This document shows, piece after piece, positions 35,284 through 44,681 of a stretch of 64,000 bases of DNA. The DNA lies in NCBI RefSeq assembly GCF_016908595.1, contig NZ_JAFBEC010000010.1:26618-90617 (forward strand). The letters run 5' to 3'. The stretch is from Geomicrobium sediminis. Its GTDB lineage: Bacteria; Bacillota; Bacilli; Bacillales; Marinococcaceae. The notes under the pieces are model-generated. The model saw only the letters and a list, made by a program, of their open reading frames with translations, was not told the origin of the DNA and searched no databases. The position numbers and the translations under genes were made by a program. How positions within the stretch are numbered: the stretch's first letter is position 1; each line of letters opens with the position of its first letter.

Positions 35284-36354
35284 ATGAAAACTGAGTTAAA
35301 TACGTTAGAAATCATAAAAAAAAAATTGCCGAAGTTAATAGAACTACTAAGACAAGGAAAAGACCGCAAATATCCAAGTTTTTGGTTCCAATGCTTAGAA
35401 GGTATAAAAGTAGTTGCGAAAAACTTGAAAGAACACTGGTTTATGTCAGTTTTAACATTAATTATATCTACTATCGGCGTTCAAATATTTACATCAATAG
35501 TACCTTTAATTTTTGAAATCTACCCAGATACATGGAGTTCTCGTATTCTGTTTTGGTTTGTGATTTCCATAAATGTAATCATTATTCTAAAAATGCTTGG
35601 TAAACAAAACTTAACCCAACCTGATCACCCTAATTTTAGCTATTTACTTTATAAGGGTGTGCGCCCAGTAGAAGATGAAGCGTTATATTCATTAGTAGAT
35701 ATGTCACAAGAGATAGGTGTGGAGCTTGAAAACTATAAATCTAATACCGATGCTGATAATAATCGATTAAAAATTCTGATTGATAAGAACGAAAACTTAA
35801 CAAATCAATTGGAAGAGCAAATCCAGATTATTAATGAGACGAATAACATGTTACACGAAAATACAGAAACAATCGAGCTATTAGAAAAAGGTATTCAAAA
35901 GTATGTTCGGTTGTTAGATAATTTCTGTAGGAATATGATTGAAATAAGTGGAGGAAGAATGAATTACGGTCGCTTTGAATTTCCAGCAGGTTATGAGATA
36001 TACGAAGTTACCTATGAAGCATTCCACGGTAAGCGAAAGTTTCAATTACTAGGTTCTAGGGGAATAGGTACTACAAGTATAGACCCAAATTACATTGATG
36101 TTAGTAATTTAGATTTCGTAATAGATGAGAATATCGATGTCAATGCGCCTCATATTCAAGAGAAAAATGACTATACAAGTTATGTGTGGTACATTGAAAT
36201 TGAAGAATTTTCTTGGGTTATGAAGCTTAACGTGTCACCGGAGATTCTAATTGGGGAAGAGGAAAAGGATCGTGTATTCATTTCTGAGCTTATGAGTCAA
36301 CTCACTATAAATGGATTAATTCTACATCACTCCAATTCGAAGGAGGAGAGTTAA
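35284..36354 (+). CDS. Membrane protein with coiled coil and C-terminal sensor-like domain
   Basis: The 356-residue protein has a basic cytoplasmic start, two membrane helices (about residues 55-75 and 85-105), then a coiled coil at about 165-205 (KILIDKNENLTNQLEEQIQI) and a C-terminal alpha/beta domain (YEIYEVTYEAFHGKRKFQLL). AGGAG lies just upstream of the ATG. It is followed one base later by a tiny basic protein gene. The topology resembles signalling or defence-associated membrane proteins, but no family is recognised. Confidence 0.6.
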   Translation: MKTELNTLEIIKKKLPKLIELLRQGKDRKYPSFWFQCLEGIKVVAKNLKEHWFMSVLTLIISTIGVQIFTSIVPLIFEIYPDTWSSRILFWFVISINVIIILKMLGKQNLTQPDHPNFSYLLYKGVRPVEDEALYSLVDMSQEIGVELENYKSNTDADNNRLKILIDKNENLTNQLEEQIQIINETNNMLHENTETIELLEKGIQKYVRLLDNFCRNMIEISGGRMNYGRFEFPAGYEIYEVTYEAFHGKRKFQLLGSRGIGTTSIDPNYIDVSNLDFVIDENIDVNAPHIQEKNDYTSYVWYIEIEEFSWVMKLNVSPEILIGEEEKDRVFISELMSQLTINGLILHHSNSKEES

Positions 36355-36355
36355 T

Positions 36356-36517
36356 ATGGCGAATCATCTAAAAGTAAGAAAGACAGGCCAAATACTTCCT
36401 GCTAGAAAAAGTTACTCAACGTCTAGTCATATTCAAAAACAAATTAGGGCAAACAAACAATTAATTGAACGTAATAAAAGAGTAATTAAACGATCTAAAG
36501 AGGTGAAGGAAAGCTAA
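36356..36517 (+). CDS. Tiny basic heptad-repeat protein (53 aa)
   Basis: The ATG at 36356 follows AAGGAGGAG and lies one base after the previous stop, so the two genes are coupled. The C-terminal half (QIRANKQLIERNKRVIKRSK) repeats every seven residues, Ile/Val followed by Glu/Lys, Asn-Lys. It resembles the product of the convergent gene at 36525-36653. Confidence 0.55.
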   Translation: MANHLKVRKTGQILPARKSYSTSSHIQKQIRANKQLIERNKRVIKRSKEVKES

Positions 36518-36540
36518 TGAAACATTAGCTTTCCTTTTTA
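36509..36540. terminator. Bidirectional terminator shared by convergent small genes
   Basis: GAAAGCTAATG (36509-36519) pairs with CATTAGCTTTC (36523-36533), then CTTTTTA. The stem includes the stop codons of both genes. Confidence 0.8.
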
Positions 36541-36653
36541 TTTTTCTCGACAACTTTTTTGTTTTTCTCAATTTGTTTCTTGTTTTTCTCAATTTGAGAT
36601 TTCGCTACTGACTTATAACCACTAGCAGTAACAAACTTTGTGTCTTTTTTCAT
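36525..36653 (-). CDS. Tiny basic heptad-repeat protein (42 aa), convergent paralogue
   Basis: The ATG at 36653 follows AAAGG by ten bases. The product ends in three heptads of the pattern IEKNKKQ (SQIEKNKKQIEKNKKVVEKN). It ends in KES like its convergent neighbour, with which it shares a seven-residue period. Short frames can be chance, but the resemblance between the two supports both. Confidence 0.5.
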   Translation of the reverse strand: MKKDTKFVTASGYKSVAKSQIEKNKKQIEKNKKVVEKNKKES

Positions 36654-37048
36654 AGATTTCAACCTTTTTTAGTTTCATCATGGACAAGATGTGCGGAACT
36701 TAAACGTTTAAACCAAAGGTTAAGGTCTATGGAACTACCTCGCTAGCCATGTGAACCCGATCGAGCATTAATCAATGGGTTTGGCCACTTTAGGTCCATT
36801 TCTAACTCTTTATTAAGGACTATAAAACCAGGTTCTCTAGGCTCAGTGCTAAAGAACCCCACCCTTGAGGCATAACTTGTATCATAGCATTCTGACCACC
36901 ATGTGGTTTGAGAACAGTGCTTGAGAATGCATTTGAAAGTGAATAAGAGAATAAGAAAATAAGAAAGCAACTACTACTAGCATTGCAAAAAGTATAAATG
37001 TACGAATACTTCAGAAAAATTTTCATAAATCATACCCCCTCTATATAG
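36654..37048. other. Non-coding or decayed stretch
   Basis: No intact gene is seen. A short phrase ATCAATGGGTTTGGCCACTT (about 36771) recurs with changes near 37725. Confidence 0.4.
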
Positions 37049-37348
37049 TTAATTCATGTTTTCTAAACTAAAGGTTGCTTTATTAGTTCTTGTACTTAAT
37101 TCTTTAACAAAAATTTCATCTTCTTTTGGTGATATTGTGACACTTCCAAACCCATATTTATAATGAATATCTAATCCATCCCCTGCCAAAGCCATTTTTA
37201 AAGCACCAGAGGACAAATCAAGACCATTAACCCTATTAACTTTATAAATATTGTCATAAGCAATTTCAATTTTAAAAAAACCTGCTCTAGCTATAAATGT
37301 TTCTTTATGTAATTCATATTTAATCATCGAAATTGAAATGCACAGCAC
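37049..37348 (-). pseudogene. PH-domain (YyaB-like) membrane protein, 5' truncated
   Basis: The sequence IKYELHKETFIARAGFFKIE, AYDNIYKVNRVNGLDLSSGA and FGSVTISPKEDEIFVKEL matches the small bacterial PH-like domain that follows two membrane helices in YyaB-type proteins. The frame continues upstream to about 37410 as a hydrophobic helix (WTVFIIITSLIIVLCISIS) without a start codon, so the first helix and start are lost. Confidence 0.6.
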
Positions 37349-37410
37349 AATTATTAGTGATGTTATGATTATAAATACTGTCCAGTTCCAAATTGAATTG
37401 GAAAGTGAGA

Positions 37411-38186
37411 TGGAAGAGTCTCATTGATGCATATGGTCCTATAATAATAAAGCATTAATATGAAGTATAAAGGGGATGCCGCCACTTTTTTAGGTGACGG
37501 CTTTTTTTGTTCGGTTTTCAATCTTTTATATCAGCAGTTATAATGGATTTATGTCAGATAATGATGTTACAACTTTACTTCTTTTGCTGAGTAGTTAAGA
37601 ATAAACCAGGATTGCTCCTAAGTGAGTACTACTCAACCCACAGCATCATAAGAGAAATGTTACGATATATTGGTATATACCCAAGATGAAAAAGATCAGG
37701 CCGCTTTCTTTAGATTTATAAGCGTTGATCAATGAGTTTGGCCACTTATACTTAGTTATTTTAATTGCAGACACAATGAAACGCCATGCACAGACTCATT
37801 GTGTCTTTCTAATTAGTCTATAATAAAAAATTCATCGATCAAGTAATTACAAATTGATCTTAAATTATAATTGTAATAAAGTTTATAATAAAAGGATATA
37901 CTACATGGAGGAAGTATTTTATTTATGGCGGTGAACACAGTGGAACGAAAAATAACGAATGTCGGTAAATTAGATGGAGTAACAAGCTTGATAAGCATAT
38001 CGTCATCAATAAACGTTATATAATTGATTAGAATTCTATGGTTATAATTGTGTGAAGAACGTATATACTATTATAACGGGGGATTGGGCACTCCTCTGTC
38101 CCACCCAGGGGCACTTTGTAAGTGAAAAAAATACTGCGGAGCATCCCGCTGGGGATTGCCCAGTAGTGCCCGCCACTAATAAGTAT
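37411..38186. other. Intergenic stretch with two terminators
   Basis: No gene is supported. Terminator-like hairpins occur at 37477-37508 (GCCGCCAC with GTGACGGC, then seven T) and 37772-37808 (GACACAATGA with TCATTGTGTC). Short frames around 38052 are Gly/Cys-rich and not convincing. Confidence 0.45.
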
Positions 38187-38219
38187 AAAACCAATGACTT
38201 TTACATAGTCATTGGTTTT
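38187..38219. terminator. Bidirectional terminator 3' of the recombinase
   Basis: AAAACCAATGAC pairs with GTCATTGGTTTT around a nine-base loop, with A and T runs on the two sides. Confidence 0.85.
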
Positions 38220-39247
38220 ATTTTTAGCCCAACGTGTTCTGAATAACGCCTACGCTGTTTCAGGTAAAGCTCAGTAGTTTGTATCGAAGCGTGGCCAAGA
38301 GCATCGCGTATTGCGGTAAGATCGGCACCTTGTTCAATTAAATATTGAGCCGTGTAATGACGGCAAGTGTGTGCCGTAATAGGGTCTTTACGTGATCGAA
38401 CAAAGTCGAAAGGTGCTTCATAAAGCAAGTGTTTAAAGTGACCACTTAAATAGGTAGCCGAGTATCGTTTGCCATTGGTCTTAGGGAAAAAAGGACCTAC
38501 CTTGCTATCCTCTGAAAATCCTCGTTGTCTACGAAGTTCTTTTATAATGAACAACACATCTTCATAGATTACAACAGGTCGTTGCTTCTTCCCTTTACCT
38601 TCGACATCCAAGAAATATGCTTGTTCAGACGAGCGCCATACTAAACGATCCATATCGGCATTGGCTAACTCTGCAATTCGCATCCCAGTTGATAGGAGAA
38701 TTGAAAGAAGAGTGTACGTGAAAAAGTCACGCCCTTTAAAATGCTGCAGGAGTTGTTTCACCTCGTCTTCATGTAGGTCCCGATCGACGAGTTGATCTTT
38801 CGGTTTGGCCACTTTAATCATTTTTTTTGTAATGTCACGCTCGACCATCTCTTCCTTATATAAAAACTTTAGGAACTGCTTGAGTACAACGGTATGTCGA
38901 CTCAATGTCGTTGGTTTGTATTCTTTATCTCGCTCCAAGTGTAATTGATAGGCATAAACCTGGGAGGATGTTAAAAAACGAATACCACCCTGCTCGGCTG
39001 CATAGTTCATAAACGGTTTCAAACTTTCCAGGTATTTCGCTTTCGTTTGTGGTGTTCGATCTTTACCGAGCTGCGGATTTTTGTGTAAGTATATATATAG
39101 AAGAAACTCGTCTGGAATCTCACTCCAATTCACTTGATCGAACCCATTCTGGGAGAGTTGGACATATAGCTGATTATTTAAGAAGGTGTCGGGTTGATGT
39201 AACGTTAAGGCGGTTTGCTGATTGGTTGATGAGATGTCAGGCAACAT
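38201..39247 (-). CDS. Tyrosine recombinase (XerC/XerD-like integrase)
   Basis: This ~348-residue protein has an N-terminal SAM-like DNA-binding domain (TKAKYLESLKPFMNYAAEQG) and a catalytic domain with the full set: Arg in STGMRIAELA, Lys in EGKGKKQRPV, HTCRHYTAQYL (His and Arg), GHASIQTT (His) and the nucleophile Tyr in TELYLKQ. AAGGAAG precedes the ATG at 39247, preferred over 39271. Such enzymes resolve plasmid multimers or integrate elements. A broken excisionase-like gene lies 0.6 kb away, so an integration module is possible. Confidence 0.9.
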   Translation of the reverse strand: MLPDISSTNQQTALTLHQPDTFLNNQLYVQLSQNGFDQVNWSEIPDEFLLYIYLHKNPQLGKDRTPQTKAKYLESLKPFMNYAAEQGGIRFLTSSQVYAYQLHLERDKEYKPTTLSRHTVVLKQFLKFLYKEEMVERDITKKMIKVAKPKDQLVDRDLHEDEVKQLLQHFKGRDFFTYTLLSILLSTGMRIAELANADMDRLVWRSSEQAYFLDVEGKGKKQRPVVIYEDVLFIIKELRRQRGFSEDSKVGPFFPKTNGKRYSATYLSGHFKHLLYEAPFDFVRSRKDPITAHTCRHYTAQYLIEQGADLTAIRDALGHASIQTTELYLKQRRRYSEHVGLKIKPMTM

Positions 39248-39380
39248 GTAAGATTCTTCCTTTCCGTCCATGAACAGGACTTGTTAACGAAATGAGAATA
39301 ATAGGTTTACAATTTAATATCAGAAAATTCATGTCTTTGAAGATCGATTCAAAAACACAAATGTGTATTCGTTTCTTTTA

Positions 39381-39415
39381 AAAACCTAAAGAAACTCATA
39401 ATTTCTTTAGGTTTT
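39381..39415. terminator. Perfect 14-bp terminator hairpin
   Basis: AAAACCTAAAGAAA pairs with TTTCTTTAGGTTTT around a seven-base loop. Confidence 0.75.
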
Positions 39416-39859
39416 AGTGTAATTATATTTTACCATGATTTGTCACTCAGGAAATAGTCAATTGGAGTATAATTTTTATAATGTATTTCGGCTGACAATA
39501 TTTGTAATTTTTAGGGTGTGTTTAATTTTGCATTTAGGAAGGGGATAACCTTGCGAAGTATTTCTAATTTGCGAGAATGAACGATCTGTGCATCGATCGT
39601 TAACGAAAAAGCAGGTGAATTAGCGATTGAAATGAATGAATGTACAATTTAATCGAACTTTAAGGTCATCACCAACGAATACTTCTGTATAGGTAATTGT
39701 GGTATAACTGGATTAAACAGCTTTAAGAGTAAGAGAATACTGGATAGGGGTCAGTGTGTTATATCATAATCATTAATATTCACATACTAAAGTATCTATA
39801 ATAAATTTATAATATGAGTCAAATATCATATAAAGTTTGTTATTTAATTAGGAGGAGCT
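39416..39859. other. Intergenic stretch between recombinase and excisionase-like gene
   Basis: No supported gene. A fragment near 39600 reads NEKAGELAIEMNECTI and may be the end of a dead plasmid gene. Attachment sites could lie here but none is recognisable by eye. Confidence 0.35.
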
Positions 39860-40673
39860 ATGTATTATTCAGTGAGCGATATTATGAAGAAGATGAACAT
39901 TGCTAGAATGACGGTGATTTATTGGGTGCAAAGAGGGTACATTACACCAGTTAATTCAGTTACATATAAAAAAGATCAAGGTTATCGATTTGAAAAATCA
40001 GAAATTCACGAATTTGTAAAACGAAATGAGGCAATGGAAGGACTAAATAAAAGAGAGGCCGCAAAGTATTTGAACATCTCACTTCAGTTTTTGAATAAGC
40101 TCACCGATCAAGGGGTTGTGCCTTCGCACTATCAGAAGCTCGGTAGTCGGTCTGAGTTTACGTATAAGTTTGAAGATTTAGTTGCCATTATAAATTCAAA
40201 TGAAGAGTTACGAACGCTTCGAAAAGGGGAATTGAGTTTATATACGAACGGGTTAAGGTTGTTTGATTGGGTAGATCATGAAGGGTTTACGGGTAGTGTT
40301 GTAAAAACATATCCAACCTATTTACAATACAATCATGAAATTAATAAATACTCGCCTAATTATCGATCAGGTTTTGCTACCTCTCCCTGGCCGACAGGCA
40401 TTTATACCGATAGTGAAGAATAGTGAAGAGTGGGTGAAGCTTCATGTAAATAAGCCTGATGATGGTAAAAGTTTGTACTATTCAATCTTTCAACGTCTTA
40501 TTTGCGGCGTAGGATCTAAAAATATTCGAATCTATGATCGTCCAACAACGTTTAATTTTCTCATAAGAAATCCTTTAAGATATAAGGCATCATATCAAGA
40601 TTTTGAGGCATTAATTGATTATAAAAAATTGGGTAAAATGTATTATCACGAGGGCTTTATATATTTTGATTAA
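39860..40673 (+). pseudogene. Excisionase/MerR-like DNA-binding protein disrupted by a 10-bp duplication
   Basis: The ATG at 39860 has AGGAGG upstream. The protein starts with two winged-HTH segments (SVSDIMKKMNIARMTVIYWV and NKREAAKYLNISLQFLNKLT) as in excisionases. The frame ends at 40423 in DSEE. The sequence ATAGTGAAGA occurs twice in tandem (40410-40419, 40420-40429). Removing one copy restores DSEEWVKLHVNKPDDGKSLY and a 268-residue protein ending at 40673. The disruption therefore looks recent. Confidence 0.8.
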
Positions 40674-40758
40674 TATTATCAAAGACCTTGCGTGACGAAC
40701 GATGAGCTGTTACAATAAAAAGTGTAAACAGACCTTGCCGAAGGACTGTGAAATTCAA

Positions 40759-40788
40759 AAAACCCGATTGCGGGCTTTTTTTTTTGCC
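40759..40788 (+). terminator. Rho-independent terminator
   Basis: AACCCG and CGGG form a short hairpin with an ATTG loop, followed by ten T residues. Confidence 0.7.
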
Positions 40789-41210
40789 TTTTTTAACAAA
40801 ATCTCATTAAAAATGCGTCATTTTGAATTTGGGAGCATATTGTCAACCTTGTTGTATGAAACTATATACCTATTCTTTATGTCATTACGGTACGTGATTT
40901 TTTTAAAAGTGTGAATGGCGTAACCTCTAATAAATTAACATAGCATTGGTTAACAGTAAAATCGAGTAAATATTCTGTCTATTTTTCACCTCAATAATGG
41001 TAGTAGGTTCACATTATTGAAGTGTTTATTTTTGCTACAATGCAGTTAAAGACTTCCAAATTACATAGATAGTGTATACAATATAAAAAGAATTAACAGT
41101 TAATACCATAGATATACTACCTACTTTAATAGAGATACAAAAGTTATAAAAATAACAATTATTCTCAAGGAGGATATTATGCTAAGACAATTACACAATG
41201 AATCGAATTA
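40789..41210. other. Intergenic stretch up to the inverted-repeat cassette
   Basis: A hairpin CAATAATG/CATTATTG lies at about 40988-41027. At 41179 a good ribosome site (AAGGAGG) and ATG open a frame (LRQLHNESN) that stops exactly where the cassette begins (41209-41211), so a gene was probably cut by the insertion. Confidence 0.45.
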
Positions 41211-41448
41211 GGGTATTTTTGCACAACCCCTCGAAAATGGCTGATTCAGAATTATCCAAATACGACTCCTGTGTTTAATCACCCAATGCAGCAGTAAGGG
41301 CGCTTGTTATTAAACAATCGCGCCCTATAATGGAATAATACATTAGTTTTTATTAGCTGGTTTCGTTTAACAAGAACCATGCATTAATTCTGTTTAAGGC
41401 TTGTCTATATTTATAAAAAAGACTGCTCCAATTTAGTAGCAGTCTTTC
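41211..41448 (+). repeat. Left inverted-repeat arm of the cassette
   Basis: Starts with GGGTATTTTTGCACAACCCC and ends in a terminator-like hairpin (AAAGACTGCT with AGCAGTCTTT). Differs from the right arm at only about five positions. Confidence 0.85.
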
Positions 41449-41482
41449 ATATTGGTATCCTCTTAATGTTTATAGAAATCGC

Positions 41483-42355
41483 TTATTTATTGAAAAAATG
41501 AGTGATACTTTCGCGAATTGAAGTTGGTTTTCTACCAATCAAATCTTCTAAATCACTGGAAGCGTTCCCCTCATTTCCATCGGCTATTGAATTGTAAAGA
41601 GCAATTTGAAAATGAGCAAAACCTTCAGGAACGCCAGAATTAACCATTCTCTCTAGAGCTTCAGAGTCTGACATAGACTGATGAGTTACGTTTTTTCCTG
41701 AAACATCCGAAAGAATGTTAGCAAGTTCATCATAATTCCAAGTTTCAGATGATGCTAATTCATAAACTTTATCTTCATGTCCTTCTCCAGCCAGAACGGT
41801 TGCTGCTGCTAAAGCAAGGTCATTTCGTTCTACTGTATTAACTTTACCTTTTCCAGCAGAAGTCACGATTACTCCACTATCAACAAACGATTGAAGGCTC
41901 TCATTAACAAACACTTCTTGATAAAAAGCATTTCTTAAAATCGTAGTTGAAAGACCTGAAGCACGAAGGGTATATTCAGTTGCTGAATGAACATCTCCAA
42001 GTGGAGGAAATGCCCCCTTATCAACAGCAGCAAAACTTGTATAAAGAAGGTGTTTTACTCCTGCCTTTTTAGCTGCCTCAATGGCATCAACGTGTTTGCG
42101 AATACGTACTACCGAGTCGTCTTGTGGTGTTGATATTAGAAGCAACTTAGAAGCTCCAGCAAATGCTTTTTCCAGAGATGAAGGGTCATCATAATCCCCA
42201 TAGCGAACTTCTATTCCTTGGTCAGCAAATTTAGATGCTTTTTCAACGTTTCGAACACTAACAGCGATTTGATTTGCAGGTACTTTTTCAAGTAAATGTT
42301 GGACAACCAATTGTCCTAATTCTCCTGTTGCCCCAGTAATTACGATTTTTGACAT
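41483..42355 (-). CDS. NmrA-like NAD(P)H-binding SDR (QorB-type quinone reductase)
   Basis: The ~290-residue protein starts with the Rossmann motif IVITGATGELGQLVVQHLLE and continues with KLLLISTPQDDSVVRIRKHV and HLLYTSFAAVDKG, the pattern of QorB/YtfG-like NAD(P)H:quinone oxidoreductases of the atypical SDR class. The ATG at 42355 is chosen; a TTG at 42361 sits closer to AGGAG and is also possible. It is divergent from an HxlR regulator with a conserved Cys, the arrangement seen for quinone- and aldehyde-responsive reductases. Confidence 0.85.
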   Translation of the reverse strand: MSKIVITGATGELGQLVVQHLLEKVPANQIAVSVRNVEKASKFADQGIEVRYGDYDDPSSLEKAFAGASKLLLISTPQDDSVVRIRKHVDAIEAAKKAGVKHLLYTSFAAVDKGAFPPLGDVHSATEYTLRASGLSTTILRNAFYQEVFVNESLQSFVDSGVIVTSAGKGKVNTVERNDLALAAATVLAGEGHEDKVYELASSETWNYDELANILSDVSGKNVTHQSMSDSEALERMVNSGVPEGFAHFQIALYNSIADGNEGNASSDLEDLIGRKPTSIRESITHFFNK

Positions 42356-42463
42356 AAACAAGTCATCTCCTATTTATATAATTTTTTGTATGTTGGATTT
42401 TTAAGCATAGTCATATATTATATCAGTAGGCATTTTTTTTAAAGTAGGCACATTTTTATAACA

Positions 42464-42480
42464 TAGTTACAAAAATAGTA
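42464..42480. promoter_or_regulatory. Candidate HxlR (YodB/HypR-like) operator
   Basis: TAGTTACAAAAATAGTA lies between the divergent SDR and hxlR genes. On the opposite strand it begins TACTATTTTTGTAACTA, close to the TACT-N7-AGTA type bound by YodB. A nearby direct repeat AGTAGGCA occurs twice upstream. Confidence 0.4.
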
Positions 42481-42505
42481 CTATTAGGAAGGAGAGGTAT
42501 TTATC

Positions 42506-42859
42506 ATGGCACGAACATTGTTTCAAGGTGAACCTCCAGAGGAACAAATAGAGGTTTGTCCGGTTACAGAAACTCAAAACATAATTGCAGGGAGATGGAA
42601 ACTCATTATTCTATGGCATTTAAGTAAACAGACAAGAAGATTTGGTGAACTTCAAAAATTGGCACCCGGTATTTCAAAAGGAATACTAACACGTCAGTTA
42701 CGAGAACTGGAAGATGATCAAATGGTTCACAGAGAAGTATATAAAGAGGTTCCTCCCAAAGTAGAATACTCACTAACACCAAAAGGGAAAAGCTTTATCC
42801 CTGTACTGGATATTATGGGTGAGTGGGGGAAAAAACACTTGAATTGGCCGGACAGCTGA
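42506..42859 (+). CDS. HxlR-family redox-responsive regulator
   Basis: The 117-residue winged-helix protein shows the HxlR pattern: an N-terminal Cys in EVCPVTETQNIIAGRWKLII, then FGELQKLAPGISKGILTRQL and VPPKVEYSLTPKG. In YodB and HypR the equivalent Cys senses quinones, diamide or aldehydes. GGAAGGAG precedes the ATG. The last residues run into Tn3 tnpA remnant DNA, but the stop is close to the normal family end. Confidence 0.88.
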   Translation: MARTLFQGEPPEEQIEVCPVTETQNIIAGRWKLIILWHLSKQTRRFGELQKLAPGISKGILTRQLRELEDDQMVHREVYKEVPPKVEYSLTPKGKSFIPVLDIMGEWGKKHLNWPDS

Positions 42860-44051
42860 TCAATATGTTCCCATTGGAGAGCCGTTGCATCCATTTTGTA
42901 TTCTTTATAATTTGATTTGCAAGACTTGAAAGCTTTTGGCGTTCAAGAATGGAAAAAGCCTTCTTTTGAATGTCATGAAAGGGGGTGTCCGCTGCAATGC
43001 TGTCATCGGTCAATAATTTTAAAACTTCGCCGGCCTTTTTCATGTTTTGATGATTTTGGGTATAGTGTTCATACACTTGGTCTTTGGCAGACGACTTCGC
43101 TTCATCCATATAGTGTCTGATGTTGTATATCAAGGTATTGATGAGATTGTCATTCATCCGTTGATAACGATAGGAGACATAACATAAGAGATAAGTGTAA
43201 ACCATCCATTCGTCAAGCCTTTTCAGTCTGAAAACCGAGTAATAGTCAACCAGTGAGGCATAGTATTTAATGCCTTCATTCGAAATTCCTAACTTGGGTA
43301 ACAAGGTTTGGGCAAGTAGGTAAAGGGGCTGAATCTGCAAACCCCGTTCAATCTCATATTTGATTTCCTTCAGTTTAAAATCTTTGGGCTCACGCTTGAG
43401 TCGTGTTATTTCATACAAGCCTTCCGTGTCTGAAAGTAGTTCCTTTAGGGATTGAATATCAGCCTTTTTTAAACGATTCTGCATTATGGTGATTAATCGA
43501 TGCTGTTCAAAGGTGATGGCCTGTCCGACCGTATCCTGTATAAAGCTATATCCCGGTACTACGATACGATGTTCAAACAAATGATTCATGATTTCACGGA
43601 AGATAAAAATCGGTTTACTTGAAACTGTTGCGGCTTGCCGGGCCTTTTTTTCGATTTGGCTTCGTTCTTCTTCTCCACAATGACGATAGCCGAACAGTGC
43701 AAGAATCAATTGCTACTGCTTTAAACGGGCGTCCTTGCCAATTGAACTCAGATCAACGATCTTCCGACCGCTGAAATGTTCCTCCAGCACGTGTTGAAGG
43801 TCATCGGACACTTCATGTAGATCAAAGGTAAAAAACAGATGCTTGACCTTAAAGTAACCCAGTTGCAACACAAAATAAGCCTTGGACTTTACTGAATGTA
43901 ATCTTTGCAGCAACTCTTTTTCGGGCTGGGAGAGTGAAAAGAAATGACAACGATCTTCATATGTAAAATTCGGTCTACCAAAAATCGCTTTGAATTCATC
44001 ATCACCCAGAATGTTCAATCTTCTTTGTTGGGTTTCCGTTTCTGCAGACAT
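42858..44051 (-). pseudogene. Tn3-family transposase TnpA, N-terminal remnant
   Basis: From the Met at 44051 the sequence RRLNILGDDEFKAIFGRPNF and LGYFKVKHLFF matches the DUF4158 N-terminal domain of Tn3-family transposases. A TAG at 43710-43712 interrupts the frame (ARLKQ-stop-QLILALFGYRHC), and a frameshift near 42895 precedes MDATALQWEHIDQLSGQ. The catalytic DDE domain is absent: homology ends at about 42858, where the hxlR gene begins. It cannot transpose by itself. Confidence 0.85.
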
Positions 44052-44232
44052 ATTGTACTCTTTTCTGTGCGCGATTATATTTGTCCTGAACCCTTTCAAA
44101 AAGTGTACTTTTTGAAAGGGGGTGATTCCCACTATTTTCATATTTCATAATTATAACATAATTGGTTTTGAAATATTCCAATTATATTGTAGATATTTTG
44201 AAATTAAAATATAATAAATTTATTCTATAAAA

Positions 44233-44448
44233 GTGGATTTAAGGGCACGGCAAAAAGAAGGGGTAGAAGTTGCAATTCGCAAAGGAGTAAAATTTGGTAG
44301 AAGGAAAATTGAGATGACTGACACATTTCCATCAGTCTATCAAGAATGGAAACAACAGAAGATAACAGCTGTAGAAGCTATGAATCGTGTTGGAATGAAA
44401 CGGAATACATTTTATCGAAGAGTAAAAGAATACGAATCGAATCTTTGA
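44233..44448 (+). pseudogene. C-terminal half of a Tn3-type serine resolvase (TnpR)
   Basis: The remaining residues RQKEGVEVAIRKGVKFGRRK and AMNRVGMKRNTFYRRVKEYE are the end of the catalytic domain helix and the HTH of a resolvase. The N-terminal part with the nucleophile Ser is gone. It is divergent from the tnpA remnant, as expected for a Tn3 transposon. Confidence 0.8.
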
Positions 44449-44513
44449 CTTATACTGCGTAAATACTTGAAGCAACTTTAATTAAAAATAAGGGTTGCTT
44501 TTTTCTTAATAAA

Positions 44514-44541
44514 CCTTTTCGGGGGGATATGCAAAAATACC
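44514..44541 (-). repeat. Internal Tn3-like terminal inverted repeat
   Basis: Read on the minus strand it begins GGTATTTTTGCATATCCCCC and continues CGAAAAGG, matching the tips of the outer cassette arms. It marks the right end of the dead tnpA-tnpR unit. Confidence 0.7.
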
Positions 44542-44591
44542 TTAAAATGATTTTAGACTTAAACGAAAGTTAAAATAGCTGTTTTTGCATA

Positions 44592-44636
44592 AAAAAGCCC
44601 CGTTCGTAAAATTACACTTTTACCAACGGGGCTTTT
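44592..44636. terminator. Rho-independent terminator 3' of the alcohol dehydrogenase
   Basis: AAAAGCCCCGTT pairs with AACGGGGCTTTT around a ~20-base loop, with A and T runs on both sides. Confidence 0.8.
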
Positions 44637-44681
44637 AATGTTCTTCATTGTTAAAAACATGGTTATAACTTTTTGGGAAGG

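Noticed and set aside
38052..38246. A 64-codon plus-strand frame running into the recombinase terminator.
   Set aside because: Composition is not protein-like and the 3' part is the shared terminator hairpin.
40702..40914. A 70-codon frame beyond the excisionase-like gene.
   Set aside because: It runs through a terminator with a poly-T tract, giving a run of Phe and Leu; no ribosome site.
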